Below are positions 42,446-54,447 of a DNA stretch of 64,000 bases, one piece after another. Numbering within the stretch: position 1 is the first letter of the stretch; each line of letters begins with the position of its first letter. Under the pieces are notes generated by a model that ran no database searches, was not told where the DNA came from, and saw nothing but the letters and a program-made list of their open reading frames with translations. Made by a program: the position numbers and the translations under genes. This stretch comes from Diphasiastrum complanatum (Eukaryota; Streptophyta; Lycopodiopsida; Lycopodiales; Lycopodiaceae), in NCBI GenBank assembly GCA_029204225.1, contig CM055096.1, positions 32,749,076-32,813,075 of the forward strand, written 5' to 3'.

Positions 42446-45400
42446 ATGGCCACTCCTCCCTACTCTGCAGATCTTAACGAATTTTATCAGTTTCTACCGA
42501 ATCGAGAGCAGCAACAGCCTCAAGATATTTCCTTGCCTGATTATGCGGATGTTTCTATGTCGGAGAGTTTCCATGCTGGAGAACAAAATGATCTTTTCTT
42601 GTCTCTTTCTTGTGGAAATACACCACAAGGTTCATCCATGGCTACTCCTGCGTGCACCAAGCAATTCACACACAGATGTTAATTATCCACAGCAAGCCCA
42701 ATCTAATCAGTTTCCACAGGAGTACCGAGGGAACTTGCACCCTGCAGCCATGGTAGGGCAGCAACAGCCTCAAGAGGATATTCCTGTTCCTGATTATGTA
42801 GATCTTAATTATCCGCCGCAAATCGAATTTTATCAGTTTCTACCGGATCAAGGAGACTTGCATCCTGCAGCCGTGGTAGGGCAGCAACAGTCTCAAGATA
42901 CTTCTGTGCGGCCTGATTATGCGGATGTTTCTATGTCAGAGAGGTCTAGAGATTACATCTTGTCTCTGTCTTGTGGGACTACACCACAGGTTGCAACCAT
43001 GGCCACTGCGTAGACGCAGCATATAGATGTCAGTGACCCACCAGACCCAGTTTTGTCCACTTCTACAGGAAAAATTTATTTGGCATAGTGCAGATCTTTT
43101 AGATCTTGTCAGTGCATCATACAGGAAAATATGTGATTACATTGAGCATGATCGGATCAAGTTCAATGTAAGGCAGGTGAAATATCTGGTGAAGAAACTT
43201 CTCAAACCAGCCATGGAAGATAAAGTCCCATGTGTGACTGCATACGGACGTTATAATCAATCACAAATGTCAGGTGTGCTTAGTATTCTGATCTTATAGC
43301 GCTATAGAATGAGTTAGTCCAGTATAGTCATATGATCATTACCTCAAAATAAGTATTGTTTTGAATCCTGATAAGAGGAAGAAAAAAAAATTCATATTTT
43401 TCTATATTCTGTTTGTGAAATAATTGCGTACTCTTTCTAGGTAAATATCGATCAAATGTTTGATAAAATTGAATAACATTTTTCTCATTACAATTCTTTT
43501 TAACAACCAATATTGGGATACTTCTTTTTTATTCCTTTCAAATTGGTAACAGTTTAAGCGCTTAGAGTAAATCATCAATCTATATTCCATATCTGTTATA
43601 ATCACTTTTAAAGTGAAGAAGATCGGTCCTTTTCATTCACAGTACTGAAGGAGTTTCTGTGGCTGATCAAAGCGGTAGAGATGATGGTAGAGTGTTGTTC
43701 GCACACAATCTGTGAGTTACTGAAGTGCATCAAATTTATGGACATCTGGTGCATGGACAGGATGCTCTATCTTGATGATGATATTGGGGATATTCGTGAT
43801 CAAATATGTCTCACACTTGAATTAGATGAGGAATCAGTGAACGGATCCCTACATGTGCTAGACGAGCCGAATGTCATCGATCTTGACACCAAGGACATGC
43901 AGTTACGGTGCGGCGACGTGATCGACAAGCCAGCCAGTGGAGGCTGTTCTATCGAATTCAAGGTGGCGAAGATCCTATTCTCAAAACTTGGCAGAATCCA
44001 TCAGCAGAACTTGACCTGCAGTACCATTCCAAATTCTCCTCGGATTTCTCCAAAGGATCTCACGCAGCGGAAGTTTCTTGGAAAGGGCCGCTGTCCTGTG
44101 TTCCAATTCGAGTGGCTGGGAAACATATTTGCAGGGAAGGTTTTTGAGGCAGAAATTAGTAGAGATCCTCTCGAGTTTGAAAGATTTGGGAGGAGTTGCA
44201 GGCGGGAAGCCGAGATCCTCTCGACCTTTCAACATCCCAATATCGTGCAGCTACGGGGTTATTGCATCGACGCTGAAAGGAACACCTGCACTCTTTTGCT
44301 CGACCTTATGAGCCATGATTTGTCCCATTTCTTGAGAACACGAACACATCGCCACCCCTTTCTAATCTTGAAGCCGTAAACATCATGCTGCAGATCGCAG
44401 AAGGTATGAGGTACTTGCACAAGCGAGGAGTGATGCATCGAGACTTGAAAGCGAGGAATGTGTTGGTGGAGCTCTTCCATCCACACCCGGTGTTCAAAAA
44501 CGAGGGCTGTATCTCATCGGTGAAGATTTGTGACTTCGGGTTGTCGAAAATTAAGACCGCCAGCTCCAAATTCACCTCGCCTCATGTGGGCACAACCTTC
44601 TGGCGTGCTCCAGAAGTCTTTAAAGACGAAGCTCATGACAAGAAATACTCAAAGAAGGCGGATGTCTACAGCTTCGCTATAACCTGCACTGAGATTCTGA
44701 CTGGAGAGTCACCAACCTTTGAAGATATACTCATGACAGATTTGTATCGCTGCATCACCGAGAAGGGCATGAGACCACCTTTGCCTTGCAGCTGTCCAGG
44801 TTACTTGGCCGCCTACCTTCAAAAGTGCTGGGCAACCTTACCCAAAGATCGCCCTCCTTTCTCCGAAATCTGCAGGATGCTTAGACATCTCAAGGGATTG
44901 CTGATAAGAGCCGGATCGGACGATAATTTCCTCTTTTCTTCCGTCAAGGATATTGATTTGGAGGAAATGGCAAAGCACTTGGGTGTGAAATGGTGTATTG
45001 ATGAGATTTTGAAGTGCGGGGATAACGATAAAGTTAGATTACTCAGGACAGCATCGAAGAGTAAGGTTTTTGCTTCAAATCGGGAATTCAAGAGGAAGCT
45101 GGTGAAAGTAGGGGATCACTTCGCAAATTGGAGAGGAACGAAGCATAAATACTGTCTTGCGGCTGAGATGTTTTCCATTGGGGGATTTTTACGCTGGCCT
45201 AGGGCTAACTGGAAGCTGGGTCTTCTCTATGAATTCGGACTAGGAGTACCTATGGTCGATGAAGAGTATGCCGTGCGGCTTTACCACGAAGATACAACTG
45301 CAAGCGCGTCTGTGGAGCTTGGACGGTGCTTCAAAATGGGGATTGGTGTGAAATCGAGAGACAACAATTTGGCTTCATTCCACTTTAAGAAAGCAGTTGA

Positions 45401-46231
45401 TCGTCAGAATAAAAGCGGAAAAGCAATTCAGTGTGTGGTGGAACTCATTGATATTGTAGCCAATGGATCGGATGAAGAGCTTTATGATATAGCATGCAAA
45501 AGATTGTCTGATCTCTCTACACTTGAATGTGAAGTTTATTTTCATAGTTACCGCCATTGGATCCTTGCGGGGCCGAATGAGATCAACATAAAAACATTAA
45601 TCGATGCTTTAGCTAATCCAAGGACGCTAGACAACAGAAAGTATATAATCACAAAATTGCTACATGAAGTAATTCAGGCGTGTGATTTCTATGTTTGGGA
45701 AGATTGGGTTGATCATGATGGTAAGTGCAGCCATTACGCTCTTTCCATTATCAAGGCCGGAGGAGTGGAAGCAGTGGTGCAGTTGATGTGCTCAATCGTG
45801 ATCAGCTGGATCAGAAAATAACAAAAGGATTAGCGGAGGCAGCTGATGATGACATTTCCTCTCTTTTGGGGTACCTACGAAATGATGTCGAGCGACGGGA
45901 TGATGACGAACCCCTTCGTTGGTTAACTAGACATGTGTACTTTCTTCAGGAACGTGGTGCAGCATCGACAGATCAGAGCTTAACGAAAGGATTAGCGGAG
46001 GCATTGAACAATGGCATGATTCCCTCTCTTTTGGGGTGCCTACGACATGATGCTGAGCGAGAGAATGATGACGACGTCCGCCTTGGTTTTGGTTGGTCGC
46101 TACTCTTGGAGATCCTACGTTTGGATCCAGTCAAGGCATGGCTGAGCCAGTGGAAAGATGTAGTTACAGACATTTTCAGGCTCCAGCAATTACATTTAGA
46201 AAACTTACACAAGAGATATGCGAGCAATTAA
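42446..46231 (+). pseudogene. Protein kinase with Sel1-like repeats, decayed host gene
   Basis: The start at 42446 has a good context (GCAGCCATGGCC). The N-terminal ~190 codons contain two copies of a Pro/Gln-rich unit ending LSLSCG.TPQ...MAT. A helical region follows (SADLLDLVSASYRKI, VRQVKYLVKKLL, TICELLKCIKFM), crossing a likely intron at 43274-43642. The kinase domain (about 44065-44900) shows LGKGRCPVFQF, AGKVF with the ATP lysine, REAEIL, MHRDLKARN, CDFGLSK and WRAPEV. It lacks the third glycine of the loop but keeps catalytic residues. Sel1-like repeats follow (LGLLYEFGLGVPMVDEEYA, LGRCFKMGIGVK), then a repeated helical tail (TKGLAEA...SLLG.LR..ER). Frame breaks near 42655, 43060, 44350 and 45780 and a stop at 43011-43013 mark it as a pseudogene. 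The helical N-terminus plus kinase recalls plant MLKL-like (DUF1221) kinases, but no clear match is seen. Confidence 0.75.
43274..43642 (+). other. Probable intron in the kinase locus
   Basis: Exon end ATGTCAG then GTGTGC at 43274; acceptor TTTTCATTCACAG ending at 43642. The two sides are in the same phase (phase 1), so splicing joins two helical segments without a stop. The interior is AT-rich and full of stops. A spliceosomal intron argues that the locus descends from a normal gene, not a retrocopy. Confidence 0.7.
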
Positions 46232-47284
46232 CCATTATAATGGGCTTCCATTACGAACCTTTGTAAATAAATCATGAAATGAAAACATATCATTGAGGAA
46301 GATTGGCTTCCATTAGATCTGATTAGTTTACAACTTCACTCATGTATGCAAATACTCATCTCCCAAGGCTTGTGTTGGATTTTCCTATGTAATGCAACAA
46401 CTACACAAAATGTTCCATCCATAACATTGTGGAAAGATCTCAAATATTTCACAAAGCTCTTTCAAACGATGTATTTTTATTCTATATTTACAAAAAGAAT
46501 GATTTTCATAAGAAGAAGAATATGTAGACTCATTTGAACAACCTTGTCATTAGCAAGGGAATTACTTAGCTAAAAGATATCATCCATTGTCAACTATTTC
46601 AGTTTTGATATCGTTCTTAAATATTGCTCATCTCGAATGTCTTGAGCGTTCTGAAAATTTTTCAAAACACATGATTATCTCATTTTTGTAATTACCAATT
46701 ACTTCATTATGTGTCTCTTCTTGGCAATGACAATTCGTCTTTAGCAGAGACAGAGATTATGCTATTGTACTTTGTTGTTTGCTATTTTTTTCAAAATGCA
46801 ACTTCTTTTAGCTACAACACAACGGCATTAAACATGCATGATGAGTTCAAATTTTACTTCAAAAATGTAAATTTTCTAAACACTTTTTTTGTTAAGATGT
46901 TAGACAAATCTGCATGTGCCTTTAATGTCATTGAAATGAATTCAAGATAGTAAAAAACAACAATTCTTTGACTGCATATTTGCACATGTCAATTTCAAAA
47001 CAATATTTGCTTACAATTAGCAGGACATGAAAGCAACAACAGAAAGGAACTTGAAATGGCAAAGAACTCACCTACCAATTGTTTTGATGCATTTCAACAT
47101 CTTTACAAATTTAGCATTTATCACAATGATACAAAGTCCAAAAGAATTGGTATTATATCTTGTGAAAGCATGTAACTAAAGCTGTTTGCAAATAATGTTG
47201 AGCAATGGAACTAGTGGCTTATCCGCTTTAGTGCCCTTCAGTGTAGGGCAATATTCTATCAATCATTAGTTTATCTCTACTATA
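46232..47284. other. Unassigned AT-rich sequence
   Basis: No coding domain or repeat boundary is recognised between the kinase remnant and gypsy H. It may include the kinase 3' untranslated region (AATAAATCATG at about 46266). Confidence 0.5.
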
Positions 47285-48585
47285 CAGTATCGTCTCAACC
47301 CAAAGTACTATCTGATGGTGAAAGATGAACTCAACAAGCACCTTAAGGCAGGTATTATCTATTTCATCTTAAGTAGTGAATGGGTATCTCCTATTGTTGT
47401 AGTTCCAAAAAAGAAAACTGGCAAGATTCGAATTTGCCAGGATTTTAGGAAGCTGAATGCTGCTACAAAGAAAGATCACCACCCATTACTTTTCACAAAT
47501 TCCATTCTAGATCAGGTCGCTGGGGCAAGAACATTACAATTTCTGTGATGGCTTCTCTGGCTACAATCAAGTTGGAGTTAGGAAGGAGGATCAACCAAAG
47601 ACCACTTTTACTACTGATTGGGGCACTTATGCCAACAATAAAATGCCCTTTGGTCTTTGTAATGCACCAACTACTTTCCAGAGAATTATAATGCTAATTT
47701 TTGTTGCTTTTCTAAGAACATTTCTCGAAATTTTCATTGATGATTTCTGTGTTTAACGTATATAGAAACTGAAAATTACATTGCAGAGGTGTCGAGACAT
47801 TTGTTTGTCACTTCACCATGAAAAATGTTTTTTCAATATGAGAGAAGGTATACTTTTTGGCCATAGAATATCTAGCAGAGAAGGTATACTTATGGGCCAT
47901 AGAATATCTAGCAGAGGAATTGAAGTCGACAAAGATAAAGTCGAAGTGATAAAGAATCTGTTGATACCAACGAATCTATGTGAATTAAGAGGTTTCTTAG
48001 GACATGTTGGTTATTATCGAAGATTTATCTAGAATCATGCCTATATTACTGCAGCCCTTACACAGCTACTTAAGAAGTATGTTGCTTATATTTGGATGGC
48101 AGCACAATAGAAAGCATTTGAAGAACTCAAGCACAGACTGATTAATGCTCCAATTCTTAGACCACCTAACTGGACAAAACTATTTCATTGTAATGTTGAT
48201 GTGTCAACATTTGCTATTGGCGTTTGTCTGAGCCAAAAGGACGAACAGAAGAAAGACCATCCAATATATTATGCTAGTCGTCAGCTTAGTTCCTCGGAGA
48301 AAAATTATTCGGCAACAGAAAGGAAAGCACTTGGAATGATTTTTATTGTAAAGAAATTTTGGCATTATTTGTTGGGATATGCTTTTATATTCCATGTTGA
48401 TCATTATGCTTTAAAATATTTTGTTAATAAACCTGATTTATCTGGGCGAATTGCTCGTTGGGTTTTGTTGCTACAAGAGTTCACATATCAAGTTGAGCTT
48501 CATCAAGGAAAGTATCATACTAACGTTGATTATCTTTCATGACTTAGTACAGGAAGGATTGAAGAACGATTGAATGACGACTTTC
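47285..48585 (+). pseudogene. Gypsy H reverse transcriptase and RNase H
   Basis: 5'-truncated gypsy pol. RT motifs are LNKHLKAGII, WVSPIVVVPKKKTGKIRICQDF, then after a frameshift DGFSGYNQV, KTTFTTDWGTY, MPFGLCNAPTTFQ and the active site EIFIDDF (intact double Asp). The thumb and connection (GFLGHVGYYRRF) lead to RNase H (CNVDVSTFAIGVCL, TERKALGM, HVDHYALKYF). Stops occur at about 47755, 48031 and 48542. A 36-bp duplication lies at 47841-47912. Copia I interrupts it at 48585, and integrase continues at 52651. Confidence 0.9.
47841..47912 (+). repeat. In-frame 36-bp tandem duplication in gypsy H RT
   Basis: Units 47841-47876 and 47877-47912 differ by two or three bases. They duplicate 12 codons (REGILFGHRISS) in the segment just after the RT palm without shifting the frame. 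Confidence 0.92.
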
Positions 48586-49274
48586 TATCAAAAATGGTGA
48601 ACTCCTGCAACTTTTCCGCAACACAAACACAAAGCGAAGGTAGAACGGAGAACAATTCGTGAAAGTCGACGTCCCTTGACTCGAAGGACGAACAATTCGC
48701 GAATCATTCGTGAATCGTAAACATACCTCCAGGACCGCAACAACCGCAAAGGGATGCAAAACGAAAATATACGAAAGAAACAAAACTGATTAGTTGATTA
48801 GCATTAACTAGTCTTGTAATTCTCTGTTTTAGCTGTCTTGTAAACTCCATGCAATGGAGATATATAAACTATTCTCCTGAATCATAATGTAGAATCTGAA
48901 TATCAGAATTCTGTAATATTGAGACAGAGAGAGAGAGAGACGTAACGAGTAGAGCAGAAAAGAAAAATACTAGAAACGAAAGAGTTGTGCATGAAAGTCT
49001 GCCAATGAGCAGAACACAGCGAAAAGAGTAGAGCGTCGGGCCGCCAACGAGCGAGACACTAACGATCTCGCTCCAAAATCAAACTGATAATACAATTGTT
49101 CTATTTTCGTGCATCTCCTTGTCTTGTGCCATCTGTCTTGATTTCTAGAATAGAATGTGTTCTATGATGTGCAGTCACGTGTCTAAGTTCCTATGAAGCT
49201 TTCGCGCAAAAGAAAATTCAAAGACACAAAATCATTCGCGACAACGAAAACGAAAAAGAAACAGTTTCGCGACA
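48586..49274 (+). repeat. 5' LTR of copia I
   Basis: This 689-bp LTR begins TATCAAAAATGG (TGTCAGAAATGG in its partner) and ends GCGACA. It includes a GA microsatellite near 48930. Relative to the 3' LTR it lacks about 100 bp. Confidence 0.9.
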
Positions 49275-49286
49275 TGGTATCAGAGC
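49275..49286 (+). promoter_or_regulatory. Primer-binding site of copia I
   Basis: TGGTATCAGAGC directly follows the LTR end, matching initiator tRNA-Met. Confidence 0.93.
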
Positions 49287-49329
49287 CACAGGTTATCACT
49301 ACTGATATCTAAGCAGTGAATTGGTCTCA

Positions 49330-50381
49330 AGATCTCAAGGTCCGAAACTGAGTTCTGCAAAGCCTGTCAAAAAGGCAAACAATATCGAAATCCATTCACG
49401 CATGAGGAAAGAAGAGCCAAGGAAGTTCTTGAACTCATCCACTCTGATGTCTGTGGACCGATGAAGATGGATTCGCTCTCAAGTTCGAGGTATTTTCTGA
49501 CGTTCATAGATGATTACAGCCGGATGACCACGATCTACTACTTAAAAAAAAAATACGAAGTGTTTGATTCCTTCAAGAAGTTCCTGGCATTTGCAGAGCG
49601 ACACACCTCGAAAAAGATACAGATCTTTAGATCTGACAACGGAGGTGAATACAAAAGCAAGGAATTCTCAAATTTTTATGAGGAACAGGAGATAGAACAT
49701 CAGTTCACTCTTGCATACACAGAAGAATACAATGGTGTTGCAGAAAGAAGAAACAGAATGCTAGTCGAAGGAGCCAGATGCATGATGGCACAGGCTCAAT
49801 TTCCAGGTCAATTTTGGGCTGAGGCAATAGCTGTAGCTGTACACCTGCAAAACAGATCAACAACGACAGTGCTTGATAACAAGACACTGTACGAAATGTG
49901 GACAGGTAGAAAGCCTGATCTAACATACGTACGTGTGTCCGGATGTGCAGCATATAAGCACATTCCAAAAGAAAAAAGAAACAAGCTCGGTGACAAATCA
50001 GAGCAAAAAATCATGGTCGGCTACTCGAACAAAACACAAGTGTACAGGCTCTACGATCCAACCACAAAGAAGGTTGTTTCGAGTAGAGATGTGAAGTTCG
50101 ATGAGTCCAGATTTCCTGGACTAAGAGACGAAAGAGGCCATGAGATATTCACATTGTTGCCTATTCAAGAGGGAGATCGAGGACAGTCATCAAATCGGAA
50201 TGCAGAGCCACAGACTCCAGAGCAGCAGGAAGCAGAAGATCAACCCCACGAACAAGACACGTTCGAGCAGCGACAAAACGAACCTAGAAGGTACAAAGAA
50301 GACCTCCAGACCGTTACTCTAACAATCTTTAGTGGAGCGAAGACACACAATTCGAGTACTGCAACTTCATTGAAGATCTAG
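49330..50381 (+). pseudogene. Copia I integrase
   Basis: It begins with the two cysteines of the integrase zinc finger (CKACQKGKQ) and continues through the core with HSDVCG, RSDNGGEY and GVAERRN, so the Asp/Asp/Glu triad is intact. The C-terminal region (SGCAAYKHIPKEKR, VGYSNKTQVYRLYDP) and a Gln/Glu-rich linker follow. The His pair of the zinc finger and everything upstream are deleted. The open frame runs 49461-50381. Confidence 0.9.
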
Positions 50382-50434
50382 CAACATATCAAGAAGCTAT
50401 CCAGAGTTCAGAGGGAGAATTTTGGAAGTAGGCA

Positions 50435-51938
50435 ATGTCAGAGGAGATCGAGTCGATGAGGCAAAACGAGGCATGGACATTAGAGCCACTGCCAAAAAAT
50501 AGGAAAATAGTCGACAACAAGTGGGTGTACAAGAAAAAGATGAAATCAGATGGCACCATTGGCCGCTACAAGGCAAGGCTTGTCGCGAAGGGCTATACGC
50601 AGAGATATGGTGTTGATTATTTCGACACATATTCGTCGATGGTCAAGATGACAAGCATAAGACTACTCCTTGCATACGCCACACAGCACAATCTGAAAAT
50701 TCACCAGATTGATGTGAAAACAGCCTTTCTCCACAAAGATCTAGAGGAGAAAATCTTCATGAAGCATCTTGAAGGTTTTGAAGACCCCGACAATCAACAA
50801 TATGTCTGTCGGTTGCAAAGATGCATCTATGGCTTAAAACAGGCATCACGAGCTTGGTATAAGAAGCTCGATGGTCTTTTGAAGTCTCTAGACTTCGATC
50901 CTACACGACCGGACTGATCAAAGACACGAAGAGTCATATTTCTAAAAGTTATGAAATCACATATTGTGGAGAAGCAACAAAATGCCTCGAGCTGGAGATC
51001 AGAAGAGATCGAACAAAGGGCGAAATGCACTTAAGTCAGTCAGAATATGCGAGAAGGGTGCTCAAGCAGTATCACGTGATGGACTGCAAAGAAGAGGCCA
51101 TACCAATGATAGCTGGAGCCAAGCTCACAAAGCAGGATTGTCCAAAAACGGAAGAGGAAGAACAGAAGATGGCAGGTATACCCTACCAAAACTTGATCGA
51201 TAGTATGATGTACCTTACAATTTTTACCAGACCCAATCTAGCTTTTTCTGTTTACGCATTGAGCCAATTCTCTTCCAATCTTGGCATGGCACATTGGCAA
51301 ATGGCAAAATGAATCCTACAATATCTAAAGGGTACCCAGAATATGGGATTAACGACGAAAGAAAGGAATTTGAGCTGCATCACTACAGTGAAGCAAGTTG
51401 GGCGAGCTGCAAAGATGACAGCAAGTCCATAACTGGAGGATGTACCATAGTCTGTGGAGCTGCAATCAGCTGGATATTCAAAAAAAAAACTTTGGTAGTT
51501 CAATCCTCTTGCGAAGTTAAATACGTCGCAACTTCAAATGTGGCGAACGAGGTAGTGTGGCTGCAAATGATGCTGGAAGCAATCGGGATACCATAGGAAG
51601 GGCCATGTACGATGATGATGGACTCTCAGAGTGCCATTTAATTGTCCCTGGATCCTGTCTTCCATTCAAAAACAAAACACATACCTCTAAAGTACCATCA
51701 CATTCGAGATTTAATCTCGAAAGGAGAGCTCCAGGTCCAGTATATAAAATCAGAAGACATGATTGCAGATCTGCTCACGAAGCTGCACGACAAGCCACTC
51801 TTTGCCAAGCAAAGAAAGGCAATTGGATTAAACGTGCAAACCTACAAGGTTCAAGAGGGAGTGTCAGAAATGGTGAACTCCTGCAACTTTGCCACAACAC
51901 GAACACAAAGCGAAGGTCGAACGGAGAACAATTCATGA
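50435..51938 (+). pseudogene. Copia I RT (palm deleted) and RNase H
   Basis: 50435-50917 encodes the RT N-terminus (WVYKKKMKSDG, ARLVAKGYTQ, QIDVKTAFLH, YGLKQASRAWYKK) and ends where the YVDD palm should follow. 51025-51312 resumes in the thumb (LSQSEYARRVLKQYH, RPNLAFSVYALSQF). 51294-51596 holds RNase H with YSEASWAS (the first catalytic Asp is Glu) and SSCEVKYVA. 51642-51938 is the tail (FHSKTKHIPLKYHHIRD, ADLLTKL). At least four breaks. Confidence 0.9.
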
Positions 51939-52650
51939 AAGTCAACATCCCTTGACTCGAAGGACGAACGATTTGCGAATCATTCTTGAATCGTAAACAT
52001 ACCTCCAGGACCGCAACAACCCCGAAGGGACGCAAAACAAAAATATACAAAAGAAACGAAAAGAACGAAGGTGAATCCTTAGAGCTGCCAGCTGGCAACT
52101 CAACGGGCTTGGAGTCATAGACTTCACCCCCAACTGAAACTAATGGCAGCAACAAAGAGTAATTGATTAGTTGATTAGCATTAACTAGTCTTGTAATTCT
52201 CTGTTTTAGTTGTCTTGTAAACTCCACGCAGTGGAGATATATAAACTATTTTCCTGAATCATAACGTAGAATCTGATTATCAGAATTCTGTAATACTGAG
52301 ACAAAGAGAGAGAGAGACGTAGCGAGTAGAGCAAAAAGAAAAATACTAGAAACAAAAGAGTTGTGCATGAAAGTCTACCAACGAGCAGAACACAGCGAAA
52401 AGAGTAGAGCGTCAGGCCGCCAACGAGCGAGACACTGACGATCTCGCTCCAAAATCAAACTGATAATACAGTTGCTCTATTTTCGTGCATCTCCTTGTCT
52501 TGTGCCATTTGTCTTGATTGCTAGAATAGAATGTGTTCTGTGATGTGCAGTCGCATGTCTAGGTTCCTGTGAGGCTTCCGTGCAAAAGAAAATTCAAAGG
52601 TACAAAATCGTTCGTGACAACGAAAACAAAAAAGAAACAGTTTCGCGATA
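51862..52650 (+). repeat. 3' LTR of copia I with an extra ~100 bp
   Basis: A 789-bp LTR starting TGTCAGAAATGG and ending GCGATA. A segment of about 100 bp around 52060-52165, containing CTGCCAGCTGGCAACTC, is absent from the 5' LTR, which otherwise aligns throughout. Confidence 0.9.
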
Positions 52651-53919
52651 CTTCCAGATGAAAAATTATTCGAGATATCTTCTATGAATTCTTTATATTC
52701 TGATATTATTATTTATCTCAAAGATCAGCTATATCTTGAAGGATATGACTTGGAGAAGAAGACAATATTTCAATATAAAGCTGCACCTTATACCATTATT
52801 AACAACATTTTGTATAAGCTTGGTGCAGATCATCAGTTAAGGTGGTGTCTTGAAGTGGAAGATATTCCTAAGGTTATTCAAGCCTTACATTCCGAAGATG
52901 TCGGTGGACATTTTGCATGAAGAATACTGTTAATAAGATTATGACCACCAAATATTGGTGGCCTACCATGTTTAAGGATGTCTCCATTTATATTTGATCG
53001 TGTAATCCATGCCAGAGATCTGGTAAACCAACCAAATCCATGAATTGGTCGTTGACGCCATTCATACCACTTGCTCCATTTGAAAAGTAGGGAATTGACT
53101 TTGTTGGTCCAATAAAGCCAATAACTCGACACACTAAATGTCGATATATTTTGGTTGCAACAGATTATGCAACGAAGAATGTTGAAGTGGAAGCAACGAA
53201 ACAAAACGATGCAAAGATTGTTGTTTCTTTTCTATTCAAATTTATAATCACACATTATGGTTGTCCTCTTGAGTTAGTCAGTGATCATGGTACCCATTTT
53301 CTTAATGACACGATCCGACTATTGACAACCTATTTTCTGATCAAACACAGAAAGACAATCCCTTACAATCTGAAAGCAAATGGGTCGACTGAGAGAGCTA
53401 ACGGAATACTATGCAAGATCCTGAATAAGATTACTATTGCACATGATAGAGACTGGGATCAAAAGCTACCTTTAGTGCTCTAGGCATATAGAAACATGGA
53501 GAAGATCACAACGAAACAAACTCCTTATTTTCTTACATATGGTATACATCCAATATTGTCGATTGAATTCGAGGTGCCAACTTTTCGTATACAAGCACTG
53601 TATTAACGAAAGGTTGTTGACTATTGAAGAACTATCCGAATCTCGAAATAATTTGAGGGATGTTACAGAGAAAATACAGGAGGAACGAAAGAAAAAGCAT
53701 GATTCACATATCAAGACTGTTGATCTTAAGACTAATGATTATGATTGGATCTATGACAGTCGACATCAGAAATTTTTTGGAAAGCTACATATGAGGTGGA
53801 TGGGACCGTACAAGGTTATTGAAGTATTTGAAAATGGTTCTGTCCAACTTCAGTCTTTGGATGGTGAATTATTGCCAACGCGTATAACCAATTCTAGACT
53901 GAAGAAATATTATTTCTAA
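52651..53919 (+). pseudogene. Gypsy H integrase
   Basis: Continues gypsy H after copia I. It has a helical N-terminal region (52684-52920), zinc finger HSEDVGGHF with CNPCQRSG in another frame, and core motifs IDFVGP, ATDYATKN, SDHGTHFLN and GSTERANGIL, so all three acidic residues are present. The C-terminal GPY/F module (RWMGPYKVIEVFENGSVQL) ends SRLKKYYF at 53919. Stops at about 52918, 52997, 53088 and 53481 and a frameshift near 53570 inactivate it. Confidence 0.9.
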
Positions 53920-54447
53920 TGAAGGATTTCAAGGGGAAAATCTTTTAAGAATCTTTCGAGTATCTTTTGAGGATCTACCTCAAAAAAAAAAGTTCTTCTT
54001 TTCTTTTTCTTTGATTTATATACTTATTTCTTAATTGTTATTTATTATTTTATTTATTATTTCTTTCTAGATTTGGTAAATCCCTTTTTATTAAATGTAT
54101 AAATGTACGCGTGTTCCCATACGCCATTCACATTTATGTCCATATTTATGACTACGTAGAAGACTGCGTAAACGTGAACTTTTATTATTATTTAAATTTC
54201 TTAATGGTCTTAAGCTACTTAAGATTATCACTTTAGCCTTCTCGAAAATCAGTAAAGATACGCTTTCTATTTATGCATTTGACAGGTGTCAAATCAAGAT
54301 TGCCACGTGATCATCGTCTCCACTATGTCATTGTTTAACACCGTTACTTTCTATTTTTTATCGTACACTTTCTTTTTAATCTCACTCTTTCATGATCACT
54401 TACTTGCTTGTGCTCACTATCACTCTTCTGTCAATCGTGCGATCAAT
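53920..54447 (+). other. Spacer between gypsy H integrase and ORF J
   Basis: No coding signal. A purine stretch AAGGGGAAAATC occurs soon after the integrase stop (about 53932), and the segment just before ORF J is rich in pyrimidines. Comparable spacers follow gypsy L and G. Confidence 0.45.

Larger units (their letters stand above)
48586..52650 (+). mobile_element. Ty1/copia element I, gag-less, inserted in gypsy H
   Basis: Plus-strand insertion of 4,065 bp with LTRs 48586-49274 and 51862-52650, PBS after the left LTR and polypurine tract AAGAGGGAG (51853-51861). The flanks CTTTC (48581-48585) and CTTCC (52651-52655) are a target duplication with one difference. The body starts inside the integrase zinc finger about 50 bp after the PBS, so gag and protease are deleted, and the RT palm is also deleted. 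It is non-autonomous. Confidence 0.9.

Noticed and set aside
44259-44575. Minus-strand frames opposite the kinase domain
   Set aside because: Shadow frames; the kinase motifs are unambiguous on the plus strand.
42446-46231. Kinase locus as an intact functional gene
   Set aside because: At least four frame changes and a TAG not explained by canonical GT-AG introns; only one convincing intron was found.
48930-48945. GA microsatellite in the copia I LTRs as a separate regulatory element
   Set aside because: Simple repeat present in both LTRs; no evidence beyond low complexity.
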